Source: COE1 sp036310845
GTDB lineage: Bacteria; Bacillota; Clostridia; Lachnospirales; Lachnospiraceae
Direction: 5' to 3'
DNA length: 11,188 nt
Assembly (NCBI GenBank): GCA_036310845.1
Contig: JAXJRB010000022.1
Coordinates: 1 to 11,188 of the forward strand
Shown: positions 1-6,366 of the stretch, piece by piece
How positions within the stretch are numbered: position 1 is the stretch's first letter
Layout: every line of letters starts with the position of its first letter
Program-made: the position numbers and the translations under genes
Notes under the pieces: model-generated
What the model was told of the DNA's origin: nothing
Seen by the model: only the letters and a program-made list of their open reading frames with translations
The model's database searches: none

Positions 1-1788
1 GAGCCGGACGCATCCTCTTTTCCCTCAGGAGGATTGCGTGCCACTTTTGAAGCAAGAGGATATACCGCATGGGATCCCACATCTTATGCTTTCATAAAAG
101 GAAAGACCCTGTGTATTCCTACTGCATTTTGCTCATACGGAGGAGAAGCTTTGGATAAGAAAACTCCGTTACTTCGTTCCATGGAGGCATTAAATAAGCA
201 GGCACTTCGCATCCTTCATCTGTTTGGAAACGACGATGTAAAGTGTGTGCGTACTTCGGTAGGTCCTGAGCAAGAATACTTCCTGATTGACAAAGAAATG
301 TACGATAAGCGTCCGGACCTCCGCTTTACCGGACGTACCCTCTTTGGTGCCAAGCCACCCAAAGGACAGGAGATGGATGATCATTACTTTGGTGTAATTA
401 AGCCGAGAGTTGCAGCATATATGGAGGAATTAAATGAGGAACTTTGGAAGTTAGGTATTTTGGCTAAGACAGAGCATAATGAGGTTGCTCCTGCACAGCA
501 CGAACTGGCTCCGATTTATTCTACAACCAATATTGCTACAGATCATAACCAGTTGACCATGGAGATAATGCAGAAGGTTGCAGCAAAGCACGGACTGGTA
601 TGTTTGCTTCATGAAAAACCGTTTGCGGGTGTAAACGGAAGTGGTAAGCATAACAACTGGTCAATGGCAACAGATGCAGGAGTGAACCTGCTTTCTCCGG
701 GCGAAACCCCTTATGAAAACGCACAATTTTTATTGTTCTTATGCGCAGTAATCAAGGCTGTAGATGATTATCAGGATCTGCTTCGTCTTTCTGTAGCAAC
801 AGCAGGAAATGACCACAGACTTGGTGCAAATGAAGCACCTCCGGCAGTGGTATCTATTTTCCTTGGGGATGAACTGAATGCTGTTTTAGAAGCGATTGAG
901 AATAATACACCTTATGCAGGAACACAGAAGACACAAATGAAGCTCGGAGTGGATGTTTTGCCTAAGTTTAACAGAGATACAACGGACCGTAACCGTACAT
1001 CACCGTTTGCATTTACAGGAAATAAATTTGAATTCCGTATGCTGGGTTCTTCTAATAGTATTGCATGTGCAAATATTATGCTGAATAGTGCAGTTGCTGA
1101 GAGTTTGAAGAGTTATGCCGACAGACTGGAAAAGGCAGAAAATTTTGAAGATGCATTACATGAGATGATTCGTAAGACCATTAAGGACCACAAGCATGTT
1201 ATTTTCAATGGAAACGGTTACGATGATACATGGATTGAGGAAGCTACTGAAAAGAGAGGGCTACTCAATTATCGTACCACACCAGATTGTATGCCACATT
1301 TGCTTGATGAAAAGAATGTGAAGATGCTGACATCCCATGGAGTATTTTCGGAGGCAGAATTGAAATCCAGATGTGATATTATGCTGGAGAATTACTGCAA
1401 GACTGTCATAATTGAGGCAAATACAATGGTTGACATGGCAAAGACACAGATTGCACCGGCTGTGGAAGAATATATAGTTGAATTGGCAAAAGCGGTTAGT
1501 GCGAAGAAATCAGTGGATGCAGGCTTAGCTTGTTGCTATGAAAGTGGTTTAATTAAGAAGCTGTCTGCCCTGACAGAAAGAATAGCTATTAAAACAGAGG
1601 AATTGGAGAAGGCTTTAATAGAGCTTCATCATGCAGAGGATAGCGTTATGGAAGCAAATATGATCAGAGATGCTGTACTTGTTAAGATGGGTGAGTTAAG
1701 ACTTGCTTGTGATGAAGCAGAAACTGTAACAGCAAAGAAATATTGGCCGTTCCCGACCTATGGAGATTTGTTGTTCAGTGTAAGATAG
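1..1788 (+). CDS. glnN: Glutamine synthetase type III, 5' end missing
   Basis: ATP-dependent synthesis of glutamine from glutamate and ammonia in the cytoplasm. The frame is open from base 1 (reading EPDASSFPSGGLRATFEARG), so the TTG at 34 is internal and the true start lies outside the window. 595 residues are visible; family members are about 700, so roughly the first 100 are missing. Catalytic-core motifs in visible-residue order: GPEQEYFLID (about 88-97, metal-binding Glu), KTEHNEVAPAQHELAP (156-171), EKPFAGVNGSGKHNNWS (205-221), GNDHRLGANEAPP (269-281) and NRTSPFAFTGNKFEFRMLGS (from 331). This motif set and the large size are typical of GSIII, not GSI or GSII. The C-terminal part is helical and charged, as in the family. 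The gene is followed after about 39 bases by the ammonium channel gene, with no terminator between, so the two are probably co-transcribed. The symbol glnN is the usual name for GSIII; the assignment is firm. Confidence 0.95.
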   Translation, partial: EPDASSFPSGGLRATFEARGYTAWDPTSYAFIKGKTLCIPTAFCSYGGEALDKKTPLLRSMEALNKQALRILHLFGNDDVKCVRTSVGPEQEYFLIDKEMYDKRPDLRFTGRTLFGAKPPKGQEMDDHYFGVIKPRVAAYMEELNEELWKLGILAKTEHNEVAPAQHELAPIYSTTNIATDHNQLTMEIMQKVAAKHGLVCLLHEKPFAGVNGSGKHNNWSMATDAGVNLLSPGETPYENAQFLLFLCAVIKAVDDYQDLLRLSVATAGNDHRLGANEAPPAVVSIFLGDELNAVLEAIENNTPYAGTQKTQMKLGVDVLPKFNRDTTDRNRTSPFAFTGNKFEFRMLGSSNSIACANIMLNSAVAESLKSYADRLEKAENFEDALHEMIRKTIKDHKHVIFNGNGYDDTWIEEATEKRGLLNYRTTPDCMPHLLDEKNVKMLTSHGVFSEAELKSRCDIMLENYCKTVIIEANTMVDMAKTQIAPAVEEYIVELAKAVSAKKSVDAGLACCYESGLIKKLSALTERIAIKTEELEKALIELHHAEDSVMEANMIRDAVLVKMGELRLACDEAETVTAKKYWPFPTYGDLLFSVR

Positions 1789-1815
1789 TGTACAGACGAA
1801 AATGAGATTAAGAAA

Positions 1816-1820
1816 GAAGG
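1816..1820 (+). promoter_or_regulatory. RBS deciding the amt start
   Basis: GAAGG at 1816-1820. It is 7 bases from the ATG at 1828 but only 1 base from the in-frame ATG at 1822, so 1828 is the better start. Confidence 0.6.
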
Positions 1821-1827
1821 AATGTTT

Positions 1828-3543
1828 ATGACTTACAGTGCTGTTAATACAATATGGGTACTTATTGGTGCCGCTTTGGTATTTTTTATGCAGGCTGGTT
1901 TTTCCATGTGTGAGGCCGGATTTACCAGAGCAAAGAATACAGGTAATATCCTTATGAAAAACTTAATGGACTTTTGTATTGGTACACCGGCGTTCTGGCT
2001 GGTAGGATTTGGACTAATGTTTGGTGGTGGAAATGCTATTATCGGTAAGTTCGACCCGTTGATCAGGGGTGATTACAGTAGCATTTTACCCGCAGGGGTT
2101 CCACTTTGGGCATTTGCTATTTTCCAGACAGTATTTTGTGCCACCTCTGCAACAATTGTATCTGGTGCTATGGCAGAACGAACAAAATTCAGTGCTTATT
2201 GTATTTACTCTGCCGCAATTTCTCTTTTGATTTATCCAATCTCAGGACATTGGATTTGGGGAGGTGGCTGGTTGTCGCAGATGGGCTTCCATGATTTCGC
2301 AGGCTCCACAGCAGTACATATGGTTGGCGGTGTTTGTGCATTGATTGGTGCCAAGATTCTGGGTCCCCGTATTGGTAAGTATGACAAGGACGGAAAGCCT
2401 CGTGCTATCTTAGGACATAACCTGACCTTTGCTGCACTAGGTGTATTTATTCTTTGGTTTTGCTGGTTTGGTTTCAATGGTGCATCTACAGTAGGTATGG
2501 ACAGTGATGCATTAATGGAAACGGCCGGAAGAGTATTCTTCAATACGAACATGGCAGCAGCAGTTGCTTGTTGTGTGACATTAATTTTTACATGGATTCG
2601 ATATAAGAAACCTGATGTGTCTATGACATATAATGCAGCTTTGGCTGGTCTTGTTGGTATTACAGCAGGATGTGACGCAGTAAGCCCGGTAGGTGCAGCA
2701 GTGATTGGCATCGTATGTGGTATTTTGGTTGTTTTGTCAGTTGAATTTTTTGATAAGGTGGCTAAAATTGATGATCCGGTAGGTGCAATATCTGTTCACT
2801 GCGTATGTGGTGCTGCTGGAACAATTCTTGTCGGTTTATTTGCAACAGGTGTGACAACAGAGGCTGGTTTATTTTATGGTGGCGGTTTACATTTGCTTGG
2901 CGTACAGACCCTTGGTGTTCTTTCTGTTGCAGCATATGTAGCAGTTGTGATTACAATTGTATTTATGGCAATTAAGTACACTATTGGTCTTAGAGCTGAT
3001 GCAGAAGATGAAATTGCAGGACTTGATGTTTCAGAGCATGGTTTGTTGACTGCTTATGCAGGTTTTGCAATGCTTCCTGATACTGCTACTACAGATGAAG
3101 AGAATGTTCCTGTCATGGTAACCGGAGATACTCCTGTAGCAGAAGCAATACCGGTTAAGAAGGTTCCGACCTTTGAGGAGGGAACACCAAAGTTTACTAA
3201 GGTTGAGATTATTTGTAAGGAATCCAGATTTGAAGCATTGAAGACTGCCATGATGGAGCTTGGTATTACAGGTATGACAGTATCCCATGTTCTGGGTTGC
3301 GGTGTTCAGAAGGGTAAGCCTGAATATTATCGTGGTGTGCAGGTAGAAGCAAATCTGCTTCCTAAGGTACAGATTGATATTGTGGTAAGTAAGGTTCCGG
3401 TACGCAGTGTGATTGAAACTGCTAAGAAGGTACTTTACACCGGACATATCGGTGACGGAAAAATCTTTGTTTACGATGTTGAAAATGTAGTAAAGGTTCG
3501 TACCGGTGAAGAAGGATTTGATGCGTTGCAGGATGTAGAGTAA
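1828..3543 (+). CDS. amtB: Ammonium channel fused to a PII signalling domain (Amt-PII)
   Basis: Membrane ammonium channel with its PII regulator covalently attached. 571 residues from the ATG at 1828; the in-frame ATG at 1822 is possible but too close to the RBS. Residues about 1-390 are an Amt channel with multiple hydrophobic segments. It keeps the recruitment Asp156 and pore His164 in DFAGSTAVH, and the second pore His324 in GAISVHCVCG. The Amt C-terminal motif DEIAGLDVSEHG follows at about 394-405. A polar, acidic and proline-containing linker runs to about 455. Residues 456-571 are a complete PII domain: GITGMTV, T-loop LGCGVQKGKPEYYRG, LPKVQID and B-loop TGHIGDGKIFVYDV. By alignment to E. 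coli GlnB, the ATP/2-oxoglutarate residues Gln39, Lys58, Lys90 and Arg103 are kept (Gln494, Lys513, Lys545, Arg558), and Arg101 is Lys. The uridylylation site Tyr51 is Val506. Separate amtB and glnK genes are the usual arrangement; here no stop separates them. The channel presumably gates on nucleotide and 2-oxoglutarate state (inference). Confidence 0.95.
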   Translation: MTYSAVNTIWVLIGAALVFFMQAGFSMCEAGFTRAKNTGNILMKNLMDFCIGTPAFWLVGFGLMFGGGNAIIGKFDPLIRGDYSSILPAGVPLWAFAIFQTVFCATSATIVSGAMAERTKFSAYCIYSAAISLLIYPISGHWIWGGGWLSQMGFHDFAGSTAVHMVGGVCALIGAKILGPRIGKYDKDGKPRAILGHNLTFAALGVFILWFCWFGFNGASTVGMDSDALMETAGRVFFNTNMAAAVACCVTLIFTWIRYKKPDVSMTYNAALAGLVGITAGCDAVSPVGAAVIGIVCGILVVLSVEFFDKVAKIDDPVGAISVHCVCGAAGTILVGLFATGVTTEAGLFYGGGLHLLGVQTLGVLSVAAYVAVVITIVFMAIKYTIGLRADAEDEIAGLDVSEHGLLTAYAGFAMLPDTATTDEENVPVMVTGDTPVAEAIPVKKVPTFEEGTPKFTKVEIICKESRFEALKTAMMELGITGMTVSHVLGCGVQKGKPEYYRGVQVEANLLPKVQIDIVVSKVPVRSVIETAKKVLYTGHIGDGKIFVYDVENVVKVRTGEEGFDALQDVE

Positions 3544-3556
3544 TACATTCTTTAAT
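3526..3556 (+). promoter_or_regulatory. Possible weak promoter for the T-box-asnB transcript
   Basis: TTGCAG (3526-3531) and TTTAAT (3551-3556) with a 19-base spacer would start RNA near 3563, just ahead of Stem I of the T-box. The match and spacing are poor and it overlaps the end of the amt gene. I see no terminator after amt, so read-through into the leader is the alternative. Confidence 0.25.
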
Positions 3557-3570
3557 AACAGAATATTTAT

Positions 3571-3803
3571 GAAAAGCGTTTGAGAAAAGAGAAGTAATAC
3601 AGGAAATCGCTCACAGCGAGCATGGGATGGTGGGAGCCATGCAGCATGAGCCTGTATGAATAACACTTTTCGAGCTGCAATCTGAAAAGAGGATTCTTAG
3701 TAGGTGCGCCGTATCGTTACACGTTAGTTGACAGAGTCTTGATTGAGGCTTGGAAAATGAGAACAAATATAGGTGGCACAGCGAGCACAGCACTTGCCCT
3801 ATA
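3571..3803 (+). promoter_or_regulatory. T-box riboswitch, tRNA-Asn specific
   Basis: Leader RNA that senses uncharged tRNA-Asn and controls asnB. Stem I: GAAAAG (3584-3589) pairs with CTTTTC (3666-3671). Above it is the specifier loop, with AGTA (3593-3596) on the 5' side and GAATAACA (3658-3665) on the 3' side. It is capped by ATACAGG (3597-3603) pairing with CCTGTAT (3651-3657). The specifier is AAC (3662-3664), an Asn codon, followed by the usual A. The distal arm has CTCA/TGAG (3610-3613/3647-3650) and GCATGG/CCATGC (3620-3625/3637-3642), with a GGTG loop motif. A Stem III-like hairpin is at 3735-3750. Antiterminator: TATAGG/CCTATA (3768-3773/3798-3803), 7-base bulge TGGCACA (3774-3780), then GCGAG/CTTGC (3781-3785/3793-3797). 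The bulge TGGC is complementary to the GCCA acceptor end expected of tRNA-Asn (G73). The downstream gene makes asparagine, so codon, bulge and gene agree. No U-tract terminator is visible after it. Confidence 0.9.
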
Positions 3804-3840
3804 GAATGCTGAATTACTAAAATTTTGGAGGTACATTCAT

Positions 3841-5421
3841 ATGTGTTCTATTATGGGTTATTGCAGCCGCAGTGCTGCCTTTGATGCATTTAGGAAAGGA
3901 TTTGACAAGACAATTTCGAGAGGACCTGATGATAGCCGGATTGTGGATACAGGGGATGGATTTCTTGGATTTCACAGATTGGCTATTATGGGACTGACAC
4001 CATCCGGCATGCAGCCCTTTAAGCTAGGAAAAAGCTATGTGGTTTGTAATGGAGAGATTTATGGATTTGAAAAACTGAAGCAGGAGCTTTCAAAAAAATA
4101 TGCATTTGAAAGTGATTCAGACTGCGAAATTCTTTTACCCCTTTACAAAGAATACGGAACAGAGATGTTTGCCATGTTGGATGCAGAGTTTGCCTGCATC
4201 ATTTATGATGGTGATTTGGAAGAATATATCGCCGCCAGAGACCCAATAGGAATTCGTCCGTTATATTATGGATACGATAAAGAGGGAGCAATTATTTTTG
4301 CAAGTGAAGCAAAAAACTTAGTGGGCTTGACTGATAAAATCATGCCGTTTCCACCGGGACACTATTATAAAGGCGGTCAATTTGTTTGCTACTGTGATAT
4401 TGCAAAGGTAGATGACGTTTGTTATGACGATTTGGAGACCGTTTGCAGAAATATCCACGATAAGCTTGTGGCAGGTGTGGAGAAACGACTTGTTGCAGAT
4501 GCAAAGGTAGGATTCTTACTTTCAGGGGGATTGGATTCTTCGTTAGTATGTGCGATTGCAGCGAAGAAAAGCACGGAACCCATAAAGACATTTGCCATTG
4601 GTATGAGTGAGGATGCCATTGATTTGAAGTATGCAAAGCAGGTAGCAGATTATATTGGCAGTGAGCATAAGGAAGTTTACATGACGTCTGCTGAGGTGCT
4701 GGCATCTTTGGAAACGGTTATTCAGTTATTGGGAACCTATGATATTACCACCATCCGGGCATCCGTGGGCATGTATTTAGTATGTAAGGCAATCCATGAG
4801 CAGACGGACATCAGAGTGCTTCTGACAGGCGAAATATCGGATGAATTATTTGGTTATAAATATACGGACTTTGCACCAAATGCGACTGCATTCCAGAAGG
4901 AATCCCAGAAAAGAATCAGGGAATTGCATATGTATGATGTGCTTCGTGCGGACCGCTGCATATCCGTGAATTCATTGGAGGCAAGAGTACCATTTGGAGA
5001 TATTGATTTTGTAAAGTATGTTATGTCCGTAGACCCGGAATTGAAATTAAATAAATATGGAAAGGGAAAATATTTGCTTCGCCATGCATTTGAAGAGGGA
5101 GATTATTTACCTGAGGAAATTCTTTGGAGAGAAAAAGCGGCATTTTCAGATGCAGTTGGACACTCTATGGTTGATTATTTAAAGGAATATGCACAAAAGC
5201 AATATTCAGACGAAGAATTTGAAAGCAGATGTAAAAGCTATACCCATGCCAGACCATTTACAAAAGAATCCTTATTATATAGAGAGATTTTTGAAAAGTA
5301 TTATCCGGGTCAGTCTGAGATGGTTGCAGATTTCTGGATGCCGAACAGGGAGTGGGAAGGCTGCGATGTAAATGATCCTTCTGCAAGGGTACTATCTAAC
5401 TATGGTGACAGTGGAAAATAG
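3841..5421 (+). CDS. asnB: Asparagine synthetase (glutamine-hydrolysing)
   Basis: Makes asparagine from aspartate, ATP and glutamine in the cytoplasm. 526 residues, close to E. coli AsnB (554). The protein starts MCSIMGY, giving the nucleophilic Cys2 once Met is removed. The N-terminal class II glutaminase domain (about 2-190) has HRLAIMG (45-51), CNGEIYG (69-75) and SDCE (93-96). The C-terminal synthetase domain has the pyrophosphate loop SGGLDSS (228-234), LLTGEISDELFGY (327-339) and SLEARVPFGD (378-387), all AsnB signatures. The start at 3841 is set by GGAGG at 3827-3831, 9 bases upstream, and by the need for Cys at position 2. Its leader is an Asn-specific T-box, so synthesis should rise when tRNA-Asn is uncharged. 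The glutamine it uses is the product of the upstream glutamine synthetase. No terminator is obvious between its stop and the following heat-shock promoter. Confidence 0.96.
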   Translation: MCSIMGYCSRSAAFDAFRKGFDKTISRGPDDSRIVDTGDGFLGFHRLAIMGLTPSGMQPFKLGKSYVVCNGEIYGFEKLKQELSKKYAFESDSDCEILLPLYKEYGTEMFAMLDAEFACIIYDGDLEEYIAARDPIGIRPLYYGYDKEGAIIFASEAKNLVGLTDKIMPFPPGHYYKGGQFVCYCDIAKVDDVCYDDLETVCRNIHDKLVAGVEKRLVADAKVGFLLSGGLDSSLVCAIAAKKSTEPIKTFAIGMSEDAIDLKYAKQVADYIGSEHKEVYMTSAEVLASLETVIQLLGTYDITTIRASVGMYLVCKAIHEQTDIRVLLTGEISDELFGYKYTDFAPNATAFQKESQKRIRELHMYDVLRADRCISVNSLEARVPFGDIDFVKYVMSVDPELKLNKYGKGKYLLRHAFEEGDYLPEEILWREKAAFSDAVGHSMVDYLKEYAQKQYSDEEFESRCKSYTHARPFTKESLLYREIFEKYYPGQSEMVADFWMPNREWEGCDVNDPSARVLSNYGDSGK

Positions 5422-5481
5422 AATGGATGTCAAATATATTACTGGAAATATAAGCGAAAAAGACACAAAAAATTCACATAA

Positions 5482-5516
5482 TTTGTTAGCACTCACACTT
5501 GACGAGTGCTAACAAA
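5482..5516 (+). promoter_or_regulatory. CIRCE operator (HrcA binding site)
   Basis: TTAGCACTC (5486-5494), a 9-base spacer, and GAGTGCTAA (5504-5512) match the canonical 9-9-9 CIRCE element exactly. The inverted repeat extends without mismatch to 13 bp per arm (5482-5494 and 5504-5516). HrcA, a heat-shock repressor helped by GroEL, binds this element. The predicted -35 box of the hsp20 promoter sits in the spacer and start of the right arm, so bound HrcA would block polymerase. Confidence 0.96.
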
Positions 5517-5527
5517 GGTGCTATAAC
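5499..5527 (+). promoter_or_regulatory. hsp20 promoter, sigma-A type
   Basis: TTGACG (5499-5504), a 17-base spacer and TATAAC (5522-5527), each one base from consensus. Transcription would start near 5534, giving a 5' leader of about 90 bases. The -35 box lies inside the CIRCE element. Confidence 0.8.
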
Positions 5528-5607
5528 ATAATTAGAAACAGGAGAAAGAAAGAACCACGAGTTCATGATTCTTCCTAAACATCCCCAGTTTCAAAATATA
5601 ATTTGGA

Positions 5608-5614
5608 AAAGGAG
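5608..5614 (+). promoter_or_regulatory. RBS deciding the hsp20 start
   Basis: AAAGGAG at 5608-5614 is 8 bases from the ATG at 5623 and only 2 bases from the in-frame ATG at 5617. The later start is preferred. Confidence 0.6.
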
Positions 5615-5622
5615 CGATGATT

Positions 5623-6099
5623 ATGTTAACACCTAGTATTTTTGGAGAAAATTTATTTGACGAGTTCTTTGATGATTTCTTTGATTTTCCGGTATTTGAT
5701 GATCGGGCAATGAAGAAAGCACAGAAAAAACTGTATGGTCGTCATGCTGCAAACATGATGAAAACAGATGTGAAAGAACAGGATGATCATTATGAAGTGG
5801 ATATCGATCTTCCGGGATTTAAGAAAGAGGAACTTTCACTAGAACTGAAGAATGGATATTTGATGATCAATGCAGCGAAAGGTCTCGACAAAGAGGAAAA
5901 AGAAGAAAAGACGGGAAGATTTGTCCGTCGTGAACGTTACGTAGGCAGTATGAGCAGATCGTTCTATGTGGGCGAGGATATCAGACAGGAAGATATTCAT
6001 GCGAAGTACGAAAGCGGAGTATTAAGACTGTCTATTCCAAAGCAGGAAGAGAAAAAAGCGCAGATAGAAGATAAAAAGTATATTGCTATTGAAGGATGA
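5623..6099 (+). CDS. hsp20: Small heat-shock protein, Hsp20 / alpha-crystallin family
   Basis: ATP-independent holdase chaperone of the cytoplasm that binds unfolding proteins as large oligomers. 158 residues from the ATG at 5623; 5617 would add Met-Ile but is too near the RBS. The N-terminal arm (1-45) is rich in Phe and Asp (FGENLFDEFFDDFFDFPVFD), as is usual in clostridial Hsp20. The alpha-crystallin domain spans about 46-140, with DLPGFKKEEL (62-71), the FVRRERY strand (100-106) and the GVLRLSIP signature (132-139). The C-terminal tail carries the I-X-I motif IAI (154-156), which docks on neighbouring subunits. It is a single-gene transcription unit with its own CIRCE-controlled promoter and terminator, lying between the asparagine and purine genes, to which it has no evident metabolic link. 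Regulation by HrcA is strongly indicated by the operator. Confidence 0.95.
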   Translation: MLTPSIFGENLFDEFFDDFFDFPVFDDRAMKKAQKKLYGRHAANMMKTDVKEQDDHYEVDIDLPGFKKEELSLELKNGYLMINAAKGLDKEEKEEKTGRFVRRERYVGSMSRSFYVGEDIRQEDIHAKYESGVLRLSIPKQEEKKAQIEDKKYIAIEG

Positions 6100-6133
6100 A
6101 TGCCCTTCAAAAAAAGATGGTAATGTGAATTTG

Positions 6134-6167
6134 GCCCGGAGTCATTATGGCTTCGGGCTATTTATAT
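6134..6167 (+). terminator. Intrinsic terminator of hsp20
   Basis: GCCCGGAGTC (6134-6143) pairs with GGCTTCGGGC (6149-6158) over 10 bp, two of them G-U, with a 5-base loop. A T-rich tail TATTTATAT (6159-6167) follows. The hairpin is strong and the tail is moderate. Confidence 0.85.
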
Positions 6168-6228
6168 GGAACGATTAACAGAGATATGAAATAGATCGAT
6201 GAAAGTAAGGATTTTTAGACAAAATGGA

Positions 6229-6257
6229 TTGACAAGATAAAAGTTAAGCGGTAAAAT
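6229..6257 (+). promoter_or_regulatory. Promoter of the purCBA-pyrG operon
   Basis: A perfect TTGACA (6229-6234), a 17-base spacer and TAAAAT (6252-6257). Transcription should start near 6264. The 61 bases between the hsp20 terminator and this promoter (6168-6228) show nothing I recognise. I find no PurR-type operator by eye. Confidence 0.85.
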
Positions 6258-6269
6258 AACGTGCGTAAA

Positions 6270-6323
6270 GGCAAAGGCGTCTTTAAGTTTTAAATGAACT
6301 TAAAGGCGTCTTTGTCTTTTTTT
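6270..6323 (+). terminator. Promoter-proximal intrinsic terminator / attenuator ahead of purC
   Basis: Bases 6270-6290 pair continuously with 6296-6316: 21 bp including four G-U pairs, with a 5-base loop TAAAT. Seven T residues follow directly (6317-6323). This is a textbook intrinsic terminator. It begins only about 6 bases after the predicted transcription start and ends 43 bases before the purC ATG. There is no space before it for a purine, PRPP or other known aptamer. Both arms contain the 12-base direct repeat AAAGGCGTCTTT (6273-6284 and 6302-6313). It may attenuate the pur operon or end a short RNA of about 55-60 bases. The terminator call is firm; the regulatory role is inferred. Confidence 0.85.
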
Positions 6324-6366
6324 GCGTGAAAATACGCAGGATTAGCTTTAAAGGAGGAAATGCGAA

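Noticed and set aside
34..36. TTG as the start of the glutamine synthetase
   Set aside because: The frame is open to base 1 and encodes conserved GSIII residues (FPSGG) before it, so the gene is simply cut by the window edge.
2232..2711. 159-codon open frame on the minus strand inside the ammonium channel gene
   Set aside because: It lies wholly opposite a well-conserved gene, has no family-like motif, and its composition is what the reverse of channel-coding sequence gives.
3031..3666. 211-codon open frame on the minus strand across the PII domain and the gap
   Set aside because: It is opposite conserved PII sequence and the T-box Stem I. The protein is low in recognisable features, rich in Leu, His and Cys, and has no plausible RBS context.
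3611..3793. 60-codon minus-strand frame in the gap before asnB
   Set aside because: It coincides with the T-box leader, whose paired elements explain the sequence.
5422..5481. Terminator after asnB
   Set aside because: The stretch is AT-rich with only weak ATATATT/AAATATA-type pairing and no T tract; I cannot support a terminator.
5534..5622. RNA thermometer in the hsp20 leader
   Set aside because: TTCC near 5572 could pair with GGAA next to the RBS, but only about 4 bp are continuous and no ROSE or FourU pattern is present. CIRCE already explains heat control.
5565..5636. 23-codon upstream ORF overlapping the hsp20 start
   Set aside because: The only strong RBS-like AGGAG (5540-5544) is about 19 bases from its ATG, too far for efficient initiation. 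There is no other support.
6258..6366. Guanine or PRPP riboswitch before purC
   Set aside because: No conserved aptamer core is seen, and the terminator starts too close to the promoter to leave room for one.
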